Source: Chara braunii (Eukaryota > Streptophyta > Charophyceae > Charales > Characeae). From it: a stretch of DNA of 45,705 bases. Every line of letters begins with the position of its first letter. Positions within the stretch are counted from its first letter, which is position 1. The position numbers and the translations under genes are program-made. The stretch is from positions 110,087 through 155,791 of the forward strand of contig BFEA01000313.1 in assembly GCA_003427395.1 (NCBI GenBank). Direction: 5' to 3'. Of this stretch, positions 1-10,420 are shown in pieces. Under the pieces are notes generated by a model. It had not been told where the DNA came from and made no database searches. It was given only the letters and a program-made list of their open reading frames with translations.

Positions 1-1400
1 GGGGACGGCAGGGCGCCTGCGCCCCGACACGTGGCAGTCGCCTGCCACTCTGGCCTCCCCCCCCCTCCCACCTTTTTTGTTTTTTTTCGAAGAAAACAAA
101 TAAAAAAAGAAAAAAAGAAAAAAAAAAGAAAAAGAGAAGTAAGAAAGAGAAGAAGAAGAAAAAAAAGAAGAAAAAGATGAAGAAGGAAGGGGGAGGGGAG
201 GGGTTGGTAAGTTAACGAATAAAGTACCTTTAAAAGTTCCACTGCAATTCCCCGCAACAACTCTCTCTCTGTCTTTGCGTTCCTGTCTCCCGCACGATCT
301 CTCTCTCTCTCTCTCTCTTTCTCTTTCTCTCACCCCCTGTGCCCTGACTTTTGCAAATGCTTAAGCGTTGAAGAACGTCACACACACGTGGAGAGCACAA
401 GGACAAGGAGGTGTCGATGGGGACACGAAGCACGAAGGAGAAGGTGAAAACGAAGAGGCTGAAGATGAAGACAACGAAAAACATCAACGAACGTCAACAG
501 CAATGAGTTGAAAATGGTGTCTAGACAACTAGGTATCGGTAGGGAAAAGAAAAAAAGCAGGCTCAGCCCAGGCCAATGAAGAGCAGGCCTTGGAAAAAAA
601 GTATATGTGGTACTGGCACAATAGGTCAAAATGTTGTAGTAAGAAAAAGGAAGGCCAAAATGCAGAGGCACCGTGGTGGCACCAAACCTAAAAAAAAAAA
701 AAAAAAACTGGTCCACGCCGCAAGGGGGCACAAGAGAGAGAGTTACGGAGGGTCCAGCGTCGTGACAAAAAAATAAATGACCTCGACACAAAAACAGAAA
801 AAACAGACCTGCGGGGAAAAAAAAAAAAGGGGTTCGGCCTAGGCCAACCAAGCGCGGGCCTTGGAAAAAAAAGGCACCTGTGCTATGACGGGCAAACAAA
901 ACTACCCGATGCCAGCATAGGCCGAGACACCGACAAAAAACGCAGGGCCACAATGAAGAGGCACCGTAATGACACGATAGCAAAAACGAAGGGGCGGGGG
1001 GGCGGGGAAGGGGGGGGAGCCTGTGGGCGCGGAACGCAACTTAGTCGCACAGGACCTCGACAAAAAAGGCGAAACTGGAGACGCGCCGTAGTCGCACGGG
1101 ACCTTGACAAAAAAGATGAAACTGGAGACGCGCCGTAGCCGATGCCACCATAGGTCAGGACACCAACAAAAAACGTAGGGCTACAATAAAGAGGCACGCC
1201 GTACACGTGGCAGGGCGAAACTAGAGACGCGCCGTACTCGCACGAGACCTTGGCAACAAAAAGGAACCACGCCATTAGGGGGCACAATAAATGAGTTACG
1301 GAGGGTCCAGCGTCGTGACAAAAAAAATACAAAAAGGCCTCGACACTAAAACAAAGAAAACGGACATGGGGGGAAAAAAATAAAAAGACATCCGACAAAA
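1..1400. repeat. A/G-rich irregular tandem-repeat region
   Basis: Positions 60-200 are nearly pure purine with long A runs, and 295-333 is a CT microsatellite. From about 555 the text repeats itself in diverged units. A block containing 'aggccttggaaaaaaa' occurs near 585 and 860, a block containing 'ttacggagggtccagcgtcg' occurs near 743 and 1,296, and 'agaggcac' blocks occur near 665, 957 and 1,190. Inside this, a ~45-bp unit with 'ctggagacgcgccgtag' is tandemly doubled at 1,052-1,139, with a third relative near 1,210. Open frames here are low-complexity shadows of the repeats and are not called as genes. Confidence 0.75.
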
Positions 1401-1639
1401 TATATCAGATTAAGGAAGGATATATGTTTTTTTTTCTTTTTTTCTTTTTCGGGTCTCTCAAGTTAACCCCCCATTTCTTTTTATTTCGGCCTGCGCATCC
1501 ACAACATCAAACCTTCCCGATAAACATCAACGTTGACTGCTGTGGGCCAGCCCGGTACAAACGGCCGCCATTTGCAACATCATTTTCACGCACTTGTCAA
1601 CTCCCAGATCCGGGGAAGGTAAAAAAAAAAAAATTATCC

Positions 1640-1835
1640 AACATGGACGTGTTGGAATCATGTTGAACATATGTTGATCAACTGTTGAAAACATATAGCC
1701 CGGATGTTGACAAACGGTTGAAAACATGCAAACGGCCCGTAAAAACGATTGGGCCAACCATTTTACCCTCTTCATATGTTGGTCCCAACTTGTGTCGAAG
1801 TTGAAACCATGATGAAAATTTGCCACAATTTTTCT
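1640..1835. repeat. TGTTGA-rich AT tract
   Basis: The motif TGTTG(A/G) recurs about eight times in under 200 bases, on both strands (for example 'catgttgaac', 'gatgttgacaa', 'tatgttggtc'), between the purine-rich repeat and the open frame at 1,862. It looks like a decayed short repeat or the end of an element. I could not define borders or a target duplication. Confidence 0.4.
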
Positions 1836-1861
1836 GTTGACCAGAGCGAAGGCAACTTAGG

Positions 1862-2536
1862 ATGCCTTATGCAAAGGAAGATCCTAATATAACCTTGCCC
1901 ATTAGAAAGGAAGATGGACTCGAGGTATCCTTGCCGAGGAGAGTCAAGGAAGGAGAGTATATCTCTTCCTGGTGGGGCACATTGATGGACGTGGGCATTT
2001 TCGCTTAGATCGAGTCCGACTTTAATGATAATGAAGATTGTGCGATCGTAAGGGTAACCCTGTACGCATCTTCCTCATTTTGGGTCAAGCATGGGGTCGA
2101 GTTGGCACTTGGGCATGGGAGCTTGCTTGCGAGGTCATTGAGAATAGCTGAGGGAGCTGCGGCAAAATGGACAAGAAAAAGGGTCCATGAAGGGGAAGAG
2201 CGAGTGGCGACCCATGTAGAAGTCAAGCATGCCGACGAATTTGGACTTCCTTTTGCCCCATTGCGAGTCGTCCTGCCTGAGTTTCTGGTAGGAAAGTGTT
2301 TCGGGGGACAAAAAAGGGTAGAGACCGCAGCAGAAGCCACTTTGAGGACGCGCAAATGGGGATATGGGCGTTTTACGTATGAACTGATATATGGCTTGTA
2401 CCTGGACCAAAGGTTTTTACCCCATAGTCAAAGACTAACGGACATGGTCGATATTATGGATGTCTATGCGAGCTCCCACGATTCAGATGACAGGGTTGCA
2501 GATTGGGATGAGGTCAAGGCAATAGTAGGGCGATAG
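1862..2536 (+). pseudogene. Uncharacterised protein frame with one internal TAG
   Basis: An ATG at 1,862 opens a 225-codon frame ending in TAG at 2,534-2,536, with a single premature TAG at codon 49 (2,006-2,008). Both sides of that stop look like ordinary protein: before it 'RRVKEGEYISSWWGTLMDVG', after it 'IESDFNDNEDCAIVRVTLYA' and a hydrophilic C-terminus with 'DIMDVYASSHDSDDRVADWD'. There is no signal peptide or membrane segment, and I do not recognise the family. The bases before the stop (ttttcgcttag) also resemble a 3' splice site, so the stop could lie in an intron. The upstream part is in the same frame, which favours a simple nonsense change. The frame may extend 5' through an acceptor-like 'ctgttgaccag' just before 1,843. 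It ends about 2.6 kb before the first large repeat and has no obvious partner gene. Confidence 0.55.
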
Positions 2537-5182
2537 AGGGTGCCCTTGTATTTTGTCGAAATGCATCTCTCATGAGCTTGTGTATATACGTATACATGGG
2601 AACCAAGGTAGAAGGCTAACTGGTTGTGTGATTCCGGCCCTGCGTTTTAGTTTACAGGATCCTGACTATATACAAAACGGGTACGAAGACGTGTATATAT
2701 GCTTTAGTGCATTGTGTGTATATGTCAGATCATAAGAGGCCTCATGTTAAATTGGATAAGCAGGTTTTCAGGCTTTGCGTCTACTCAAGGGTAGACTGGT
2801 TAGAGTATGAGAGTGAGCCTCGCGTATGTAGGGGCCGCTAAAATTAAGAAACGGAATGAGGGTATGGGTTGTAATATAGACCTTAGCACATCATGAGGTC
2901 ATGTGAGGATGTGATCTTACTGGGAGGACTGATTTGACTTTGATTGTGACAATTGTCCTTCTTTAAGACATATACCTTCATCCGGGAATGTCTCCCTACG
3001 ATTCAAGATGAGTTGATTGTGTTTTAGGGGCTGAGTTTATTTTTAACCATACCACCCTGAGCTGTAAAAGGGGTACGCGCCCATACGGTTGTATATAGTG
3101 GCTGCTTCAATTTGAGTAGGTCCTGTGTTATGGTTTCAGGATGCTATAACCTCGAGAGTTAGTGTGCTAAGCCTCTTGCTATGCGAGTTATGCTGAGATA
3201 TGAGAGAGGAGTATGCACAACGTCTTGATTCGAGGTTGTTGAAAAATTACTATTTGATTGAGGCGTGATGAACCTTGTGTTACGAGTTGGATATTTGGAT
3301 ATGTCTTGGGTTACTTGGATCCCTCCGATTGAGGGGTGCGATAACGCCCTGTCTAGAGCTGTTTCAGTTTAGTTGTGACTAAGGAGGCTATGAGTTTTGG
3401 GCAATACTGGACCACTGGTGCCAGCTTGAGTTGAGATTGTTCGACTCTATGTGTATATATGTAATTCAAGACTATGATTGTTTGGGTTAAGTTGGGATAT
3501 TATACCATATTGAGTTGTGATTTTATCTGAGACTATTCTTTGTATATGACGATCACAATCACTCTCACATGTGTGGTTTTATCCTGATGTATGATGATTT
3601 TGTGTGAGAGATGTATGAGAAACATCTAGTGTACTATGTATTTTGTGAATGTGAATGGATGTGAGTTGTCTACCCTTCGGTATACTCGGGCGATCTGCGC
3701 ACGAGCGGATGATAGGGCCGGGTATAAGGAGGGGGACTACTGTCTGTGTTGTGAAAAGAGTGAGAATCCTAAGGGATTTATGAGTCTTTGAGACTCGAAT
3801 GCTTACCATGCCGAATGTTTTATGGTTGAGTTGTGAAGAGAACCCATAAGTTGGTTCCTCAGTTTGAATTGTTTATGGTTGAGATGCCTTCAAATGGGGA
3901 GGTCGTCTTGTGCTCATTAGGAGACTCATCTTCCAAGAGGGAAAATGTTTTAAGGAAAGGTCGTGTGAAAGTTCATCCTAGATAGAGAGGGATGACTGGG
4001 AGACCTATTGAGAGAGACCTCCTTCGCGTGAAAGGTGGTTAATAGATTTAAGGGCATGGTAAGCTGAGTTGAATTGATAAAGTCTGACAAGAAAGACTAG
4101 AAAAACGGCTTGGACTATTGGTGGAACTGAGAATGTCGCAAGTCAGTGCATTTGAGAGATGTCTTAGGATGTGTGGTTTGTTGTCTCTAATCAAGTCGGG
4201 GGGCCACGACCTAGTGAACTTGGTGGTGAATTTGTTTGTGATTGTGAGAAGGGTGTCGTGCTCTCTATTTGGTAAACGCCTTTATGTGAGACAGACCCCT
4301 GCGCAGTCCCGCGGTGGGCCTGTGGTCCGTTTTGCGACGCACCGTCTAGACACTTGTGCTAATCCTAAGGCATATTGAGGAAGACCAAGCTAAACGGTAA
4401 AGTTTTAGTGCCGCTAGGGGGCAACCCCTAACGGATGGCTGCTAGCCGGCACAACCTGGCTGCGGGCCCACGTCTACCAACGAGGTAAGAGTTTAAGGGG
4501 TAGGCACGCCTCAGGGAATTACTCCGGTGAGATGGCGGGGGATAAGAGTCGAGTCAGTCGAGTCTTTTGGGTAGTCTTGATTGAATGTTTATCAGGAGAA
4601 AGCCTATCGTTGCCTAACCAGCGAGGGTACTGCCGCTAAGAAAACAACGCGGTGGGCCGTAGATCTGGCTCGATCAACCAGACTATGGTGGGCCAGGATG
4701 GAGACCTGGCATTTCTGTACTAGACTGCAGAAAGAGCTGAGATGAGATTTAAGTGCATATATGTATGTGTGTTTGATTGTGAGGAGTTTTGGGAGGAAGG
4801 CGAGAGTGCCTTCTAAGGTCTCGGTTAAGGCCCGCGTCCCTAGTTATGTCTCCGCTTGCAGGAAAGAGATTAAATGGGACACCTAACGAGAAGTCGGCGT
4901 TTGTCTAGGATAAAGGGGAGAGGACGGTTGTGAGGGTCGTAGGAACTTATGGTGTAGTACCGATCCGTAGTACACCGGCGTCCTAATGTAAGGCCAATGG
5001 AGACCTAGGTTAAAACCCTGGCGGCATATAGTTGTGTTGGCACGGGTTGATGGAGGTCTCGACCCTGAGTCTGTCCGCTAATCTGATTGGTTCCTTTCTC
5101 GTCAGCATTTGGAGTTGTGGATGATCTGATAGGCTTTTGATTTTTGAGCGACGAGGATGTCGCTTAATATGGTCCGGTAAGC
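2537..5182. other. Intergenic, no gene seen
   Basis: G/T-rich on the + strand (tgatt, gagtt, tatgt). No frame longer than about 86 codons looks protein-like. There is no clear repeat of the other parts of the window and no tRNA- or snRNA-like motif. It may be the decayed remains of older elements. Confidence 0.5.
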
Positions 5183-5193
5183 TGTCAGCGCGA

Positions 5194-5211
5194 ATACCCT
5201 TACAAGGGTAT
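5194..5211. repeat. 18-bp near-palindrome at element start
   Basis: ATACCCTTACAAGGGTAT is self-complementary except for the two central bases. The same motif sits 10-11 bases inside the left end of copies 2 (27,698-27,715, one end base changed) and 4 (38,668-38,685). Its position next to the terminus suggests a subterminal recognition site. Confidence 0.75.
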
Positions 5212-5783
5212 CCACCCTGTTTTTTGAAAGTGACAGAAAATAAATTCGATTCAAAATATTCAGTAGACCTCACGAGTCGCGGCAGTCTTTTGACGGACAG
5301 TTTGGCTAGAATGTCTAGAAGTAGAGAGTGCGTGGGCGCGCGGATTTAAGGCGCGCGTGATTGCTTTTCCCTATTGATGATTGTAAAGCCGACACGAATG
5401 TCGGTCGCCTTGTTTGATTATTATGATTTATTTATTCTTGATTAAATTAGGATTATATGATTTTTTTTTTTTGATTGGTGCGGTTGAAGAGACTTACGTG
5501 CGTGCATGGAGATCGACTTCGACAACGGCATGACTTCTGTGTGGTAAATGGAGTATGCGAGAGGATAGAACGCGCGTCAGACCTCCGCGCGGTAGGTGCG
5601 GGAGCTTGGCGGGCGTGGGGTGTTGACAGCAAGGTGCGACCCTGGGAGGCCTAGGGGTGTGCGACGTCGAGGGTTGGTGACGCTATGCCCTCGACTTCAT
5701 TTACCTTTTGTTTTGTTTCGTTTTATTTTTAATTTTTTTAGTTTTTCTGATTGGTTTCGAGACCTACGGTGAGACCGACGGGT

Positions 5784-5834
5784 CTGGTTCGGTTGGTACA
5801 CCGTTGAGCTGCTGGAAAACGGGTTCGCGTTCGG
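5784..5834 (+). repeat. tRNA-like (box A/box B) remnant
   Basis: 'ttcggttggtacaccg' resembles a tRNA D-arm/box A, and 'gggttcgcgttcgg' about 35 bases later resembles a decayed box B. Related remnants occur in copy 4 (39,405 and 40,276) and in copy 2 (26,658-26,729, minus). No cloverleaf folds convincingly, so this is a SINE-like or decayed tRNA head rather than a tRNA gene. Confidence 0.35.
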
Positions 5835-5998
5835 ACTCCTGCGTATTCGGGGTATAGGGGAAATTCATCTACCCCGCGTGTCTTGAACCTGGACCACGGA
5901 GTTCAGCGTGCGTACGAGTCAAAGGGCGACTGGTCACATGGTGAAGGGGGTGAACTATGCCTGAGCGGGGGCACTACGGCAGTGGCCGCATTGCCCAG

Positions 5999-6125
5999 GC
6001 TGCTTTCACATGGAACCTTTCCCCACCTCGGTCTTCAAGATTCTCATTCGAATATTTGTTGTCACCACCAAGATTTGCACCAAGACCCGCTTCACCTAAG
6101 CCCACGCTGTAGGCCCTGCAGCAGG
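5999..6125 (-). pseudogene. LSU (25S/28S) rRNA fragment, antisense
   Basis: Read on the minus strand, the segment resembles the conserved large-subunit rRNA stretch containing 'ATCTTGGTGGTAGTAGCAAA', then 'ATTCAAA..GAGAACTTTGAA', 'GGCCGAAG' and 'GGTTCCATGTGAA'. This copy is mutated (for example 'tcttggtggtgacaacaaat'). Similarity fades after about 130 bases at both sides, so it is a captured fragment. Homologous fragments sit at the same place in copies 3 and 4 of the large repeat. Confidence 0.75.
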
Positions 6126-6410
6126 TCGCGCATCTGACCGTACAGTCGGTTGTCCGTGCGGGAGCTTACCTTTTTGGGAGCTCAAGGCGGTAGTGGACTC
6201 CGCCTGAGCAGGGCAGGGCCGGCGTGGCGGAGGTCGACAGCACACGGACGTGCAAGACCGATTGTCGGACTTGGGAGGAGGGCCTCGCTCCTCTGCTGTG
6301 TACGGATTGACTGTCGGGCTGGGCGTAGGGGTAAACGATTGGACGATTTGGTTAGTATCTGGCCTCGCCCGAAGTTTTAAGTAGGGCAGCTGAGCTGGTA
6401 GCCGGCTAGC

Positions 6411-6428
6411 GTCCTTTGGGAGATCCGT

Positions 6429-6460
<32 letters not shown>

Positions 6461-6519
6461 GACCCTCGTGCGAGGGTTACACGCATAAATCGGAAAGTGG
6501 CATGGGCACTTCAAATTTT
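6411..6519 (+). pseudogene. U6 snRNA-like sequence, near full length
   Basis: It begins with the plant-type U6 5' hairpin (gtcctttgggagatcc) and continues with an unbroken U6 core at 6,430-6,461 that includes the ACAGAGA box and the AGC triad. The 3' part (cacgcataaatcgg, later tcaaatttt) also resembles plant U6. The intramolecular stem-loop is replaced by ACCCTCG-TG-CGAGGGT, a perfect stem that canonical U6 lacks. I see no TATA box at -30, no upstream sequence element and no long T terminator, so I call a pseudogene or captured segment, although a structured RNA role is possible. Confidence 0.85.
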
Positions 6520-6718
6520 CGTTCTTGTTTTCTTACCTGTTGTTGCGAGGCCGGACCGCTGCTAGCGGCTGCGCTACGTGCGGGCATCAGTAAGTTGACT
6601 TCGGCAGGCAGAAAGAAGAGGGCCGAACCCGGACGAGAAGTTGTGGTAGGTGCGCGCGAGGCAAGGAAGAATCGGAGATGGAGGAGAGACAGGGCAAGGC
6701 GCAACGGAGGATGTAGAG

Positions 6719-6748
6719 CTCACTCGATCCTTAGTGAAATCGAGCGAG
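6719..6748. repeat. Hairpin, class 2 (loop CCTTAGTGAA)
   Basis: CTCACTCGAT pairs with ATCGAGCGAG across a ten-base loop with one mismatch. Relatives occur at 6,899-6,929, 33,903-33,926, 34,077-34,110, 41,856-41,881 and 42,035-42,058. Their loops are similar while their stems differ. Confidence 0.6.
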
Positions 6749-6898
6749 GGAAGAGTCGATATTGGAGTTCTGGCCCCGGGCGCATCAAATGGTAGGCTCG
6801 GATTTGGGGGAAAGTTAGTAGATGGGGAGCTAGTATAAAAAGGTAATGCACGGGAGCATCGGAGAGAGTCGGATATGACGAATGGAGGAACTCATGGC

Positions 6899-6929
6899 CT
6901 ACATGATTCCTAACGGAATCGAGTGAGGG
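6899..6929. repeat. Hairpin, class 2, decayed
   Basis: 'catgattcctaacggaatcg' has the class-2 loop and partly paired arms (GATT/AATC). It lies about 180 bases after the first class-2 hairpin of this copy, the same spacing as the pairs in copies 3 and 4. Confidence 0.45.
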
Positions 6930-8998
6930 AGGAGGCTAAACGGGGGTTTTAGAGTGCCGCGAATAGGATGGCGGTGTTAAATTGGGAGTTTAATGGTTAG
7001 TTTTTGGGTTATGTTAATAAGGAGTTGCGCCCGGGGAGATTGAGTCTTCGAAATATCAGTATATCTTTCTGCGTTCTAGCGGGAGATCCATTCCATGGAT
7101 CGAAGTAGCATACGACCAGCCGCACGGCCGAGAGCGAACCCTGTTCAGCCGAGGGTTTCGAATAGTGAGGCACGGAAGGTAGTAGTGTTTATTTTCGTGA
7201 TCTAGTGAAAGGATCAGTCAGTTTGCTCATCCTAAAGGGATAAAGATGCGGGGTAGCATGAGGGCAGTCGCACGATTGGGGACTTACCTATTGGCGGGCA
7301 CGTTGCTTGTACTGATAGAGGAAGTAGCCTCCATTATCACTCTCTGTGCATAGATGAAGAGCGATGCATCATTCAGTATTTAGGCTGCAGATTCGTTCGA
7401 TTTCGCTCATTCGGTCGACGGAGGTGGGCTGAGCCGGGTTGCAGGGAGGGAGAATACTTACCGACTGAACTAGGCGATGCGGGATGAACCGAAGGTTGAG
7501 CTACGGAGCCGAACGGCGTGCCGACGAAGATTGAGGGGAGCACCAGGTGGGCCATTCTTGTGAAGCAGGGCTGGTGATTACAGGAAGAGGGGACATATGT
7601 ACCTGATTTTGGCGTTCTTCTATAAGGTCGACATCCCCATGCACTTTGGATGTCGCTGCCGATATCAGCTGGATGCATTGTGAGTTCATGGGCAGGTAGT
7701 GGCTGTGTAGTAACAGCCTGGGCGCTGAGCGCCAAGTAAAAGGAAGGGTTGATGATACATATGTTGGCAGAGGCAAGAGTATGCTCCGGTTGGCATTCGG
7801 ACTCGGTACCTTGTTGCTTCGACAGATGGAATACCAATACATTTCTGGTTGCCGAATAGCGTTCGATTTTCTGGCCTCGGCGGGCTCGGGTGCAGAGGCG
7901 GAATAGGGTAGAGAAGAAGAACGAAGAGGGGTTATAACGAGGCGCTTAAGACACTGGTGTGGCCCAAGGATATTGGTAGTGCCTAGTGAATGGTGAAGCG
8001 ATTGTTCCAGTGCTTACCAACGCGCCCTGCTCGCTATACGGTGCCACTTTGAACTGATGCACCTGGTTGGGTATAGTGGATTGTCACTGCCCTGGTTTGC
8101 TTTACCTGCTGCTGCACGCGGCTGCTGTGGACACAACTCGAATCTAATTGCTAATGTTATAGAGCGCTTTGGGCCGTTGCCGATCGTCAAGTCGCTCTTA
8201 TCAAGCCCTTGTTCATTAAGTTGTTGCTAGTGCGGCCGTACCACTACCGCTCGCTGCATGCTGCAGTGCTTTGTTCTGCAGATTGTGCATTTGTTGTGAA
8301 CGTGCAACGCCTTCTTAGAGTTGTGCCCAACTTAAAGGCACGCTCGTTATGGTGCTCAGCGACTGTTGGGTAGGGGGTATAGCCAAAACTGGCGAATTGG
8401 GGGTTCGTCAGGAAGGTCTGTTTCAGCAGTTTAACTTCGGGTTGACCAAGCTGCTGCACGTTTGGTCATCATTGTGGGGGCCTCAGGCGCCGAAGATTTG
8501 AAGGCCCTCTCGCGCAAGTCTGAGTGCAACTCCCTTGGATCTGAGAGACTGAATGGTTCTCCTTGTGTCCTTCGTACTCAAAGTCTTGTCTATTGGTTGT
8601 AAGAGGAAGGCGGCAGGCGGGATTGCAACCCGTAATCCGTGCCAAGGCCTCTGTGGGAGGTTCGCCCCACCGATTGAGGGAGCTCTGCCGGAAAATAGGA
8701 GGAGTTCTGGAGGCAGGGAACTGAGCGGAAATTTCCTGACTCCCTCTATAAACCAGTTATAACCCCTAACTATCATTTTTTCTATGTGTTGACTTAGTAT
8801 ATTGTGTGTATCCTGTATTTGACTTTAAGTTAGACTTTTAGGACTTAAAACCATATTAAGTAAACGGAATGCATGTACAATCTCAGTTTCAGTTTTTGTG
8901 GATTGCGTGAAAGCAGACTGTGAAAAGGGGTTGCATCGGGGGGGAGGTTGGAAGAAGGACAATTTTGTCTGGTGTTTGGCTGGGTCATTTAAGGCTGG

Positions 8999-9815
8999 GA
9001 AGTCCCCATAAGTTTGAGGAGACCCGGTACCGTGCTTAGTTTTGAATTGCTTGGACAATCAGACATGTCTCATAAGTTTGGGTGGTCTGATTGCTCTGAC
9101 TTGCGAGGGCCGATTGAGATTGACTTTTCAGGAGCCAAGCATGTCCCATAAGTTTGGGTGGCTTGGTTGCCTTGTTTAATTTGGGTTTCCTTCTGTTTCT
9201 TTGGTTCTGAACGAGGAGGTCTGAGCATGTCCCATAAGTTTGAGTGACTCAACGTCTTCATGCTTTATTTCTGAGGGGGTTTCGGTTGAGGACAATGCAT
9301 GTCCCATAAGTTTGGGTGGCCTTGACCCAATGCCACGCACAAGTTGAATCAGAGAGGAACGAATCAGATGGAGGACCAGACATGTCCCATAAGTTTGGGT
9401 GGTATGGCCCAATGCCTAGCACATGATTAGAACCTGAAGGCTATAACTTGACTATATTCTATTACTATTTTATCTATGAACAGGCTAGTCAGACAGTGTC
9501 CCATAAGTTTGGGTGGTCCTGACTATAGCTTATCACAACTGAAGAGAGTATCAATTAAGAATAAACCTGAGGTAAGAAGGTGCAGGCTGGACCTCGAACT
9601 AAGTTGATCGGTTCAGTCATATGCTGCCTTATAAGATTAAGTCCAGATAATTATATAAAGTTGGGATACTTAAACAGTTAAGGGCGATTAGGGTCGCCTA
9701 GTCACATGCCCAAGGAAGAGAGAAGTAGTTGTGCTCTCTGTTTTGTGTACACTCAATGGCTAAGTTAGGCAAGTCCCATAAGTTTGGATGACCTGACTTT
9801 AGGCCTTATGTAAGT
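8999..9815 (+). repeat. Class 1 hairpin array, copy 1 (8 units)
   Basis: Eight irregularly spaced modules share a core close to 'gtcccataagtttgggtgg' (near 9,005, 9,067, 9,141, 9,230, 9,301, 9,385, 9,500 and 9,775). The flanking arms differ from module to module but are self-complementary. The clearest is CAATCAGAC at 9,056-9,064, which pairs perfectly with GTCTGATTG at 9,085-9,093. Others are CCAAGC/GCTTGG near 9,134 and TAGTCAG/CTGACTA near 9,486. The core itself folds (CCCA/TGGG around TAAGTT). The homologous array in copy 2 is at 22,580-23,515. Confidence 0.75.
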
Positions 9816-10079
9816 TGGGTATAAAAAGACAACTCATGAAAGATTATGAACTATTGTTTGATAAGGTTAACCCTGAGGCTGGTGAGAGTACTTACCATTG
9901 TGGTTTGACCTGCATGTGGCTGAGTGAGGTCTCTACTTAGTTTGAGTTTCTGTTCGACAGGTAGTTGCTTTAGTTGCTCGCCACGTGCTAGAGCGATAGA
10001 AGTTAGTTCAATTTCTGCATTTTCTTAGCTAACTTTATTTTACTCGGATCAATTTCAACATTTTCTGAGGTTATTTGTT

Positions 10080-10420
10080 ATACTTGGCTTTGTATAAATT
10101 TTGGTAAGTTACTTTCTCTACGGGAAGCGCTGCCGAAATTTCTGCAAATCCAAGGAGTTAGTCAAATTTTGACTTTTCAAAGTTCAACTTGTCTAATTTT
10201 TATATATGGCTTAGTAAAAATCTGGACAGTCTCTTTTTCTAAAGGGAATGCTGCCCAAATTTTTGTTAATTCACGGAGTTAGACAAAAAATTGACTTTGA
10301 AAATTTGAACGTTATTTTCTCTGTTCAGGCAGATATAAATACTGGAAAGGCAATTTCCTATGAGAAACGTTGCCGAAATTTTTTTAGTTTGAAGGAGTTA
10401 GATTATATTTTGACAGGTGG
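10080..10420 (+). repeat. ~120-bp tandem repeats, copy 1 (3 units)
   Basis: Three diverged units each contain 'tataaa..ttggtaag..ctttctctacgggaa'-like and 'gctgccgaaatttttg'-like blocks followed by 'ggagttagacaaa' and an AT-rich inverted repeat (tcaaattttgacttttc). Copy 2 carries five units of the same repeat at 21,700-22,290. Confidence 0.7.

Noticed and set aside
230-1398. Frames of 60-200 codons on both strands in the A/G-rich region
   Set aside because: Composition is low-complexity F/L/S/R, as expected from A/T and G/A runs. No protein-like pattern.
2537-5182. An upstream part of the large repeat shared with the flank right of copy 2
   Set aside because: Comparison with 27,730-31,000 on the opposite strand gave no convincing match, so the element border was kept at 5,183.
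9000-9815. Regularly recurring 'cataagtttgggtgg' resembling a CRISPR array
   Set aside because: Spacing is irregular (60-270 bases), flanks are self-complementary stems rather than unrelated spacers, there are no cas genes, and the context is eukaryotic.
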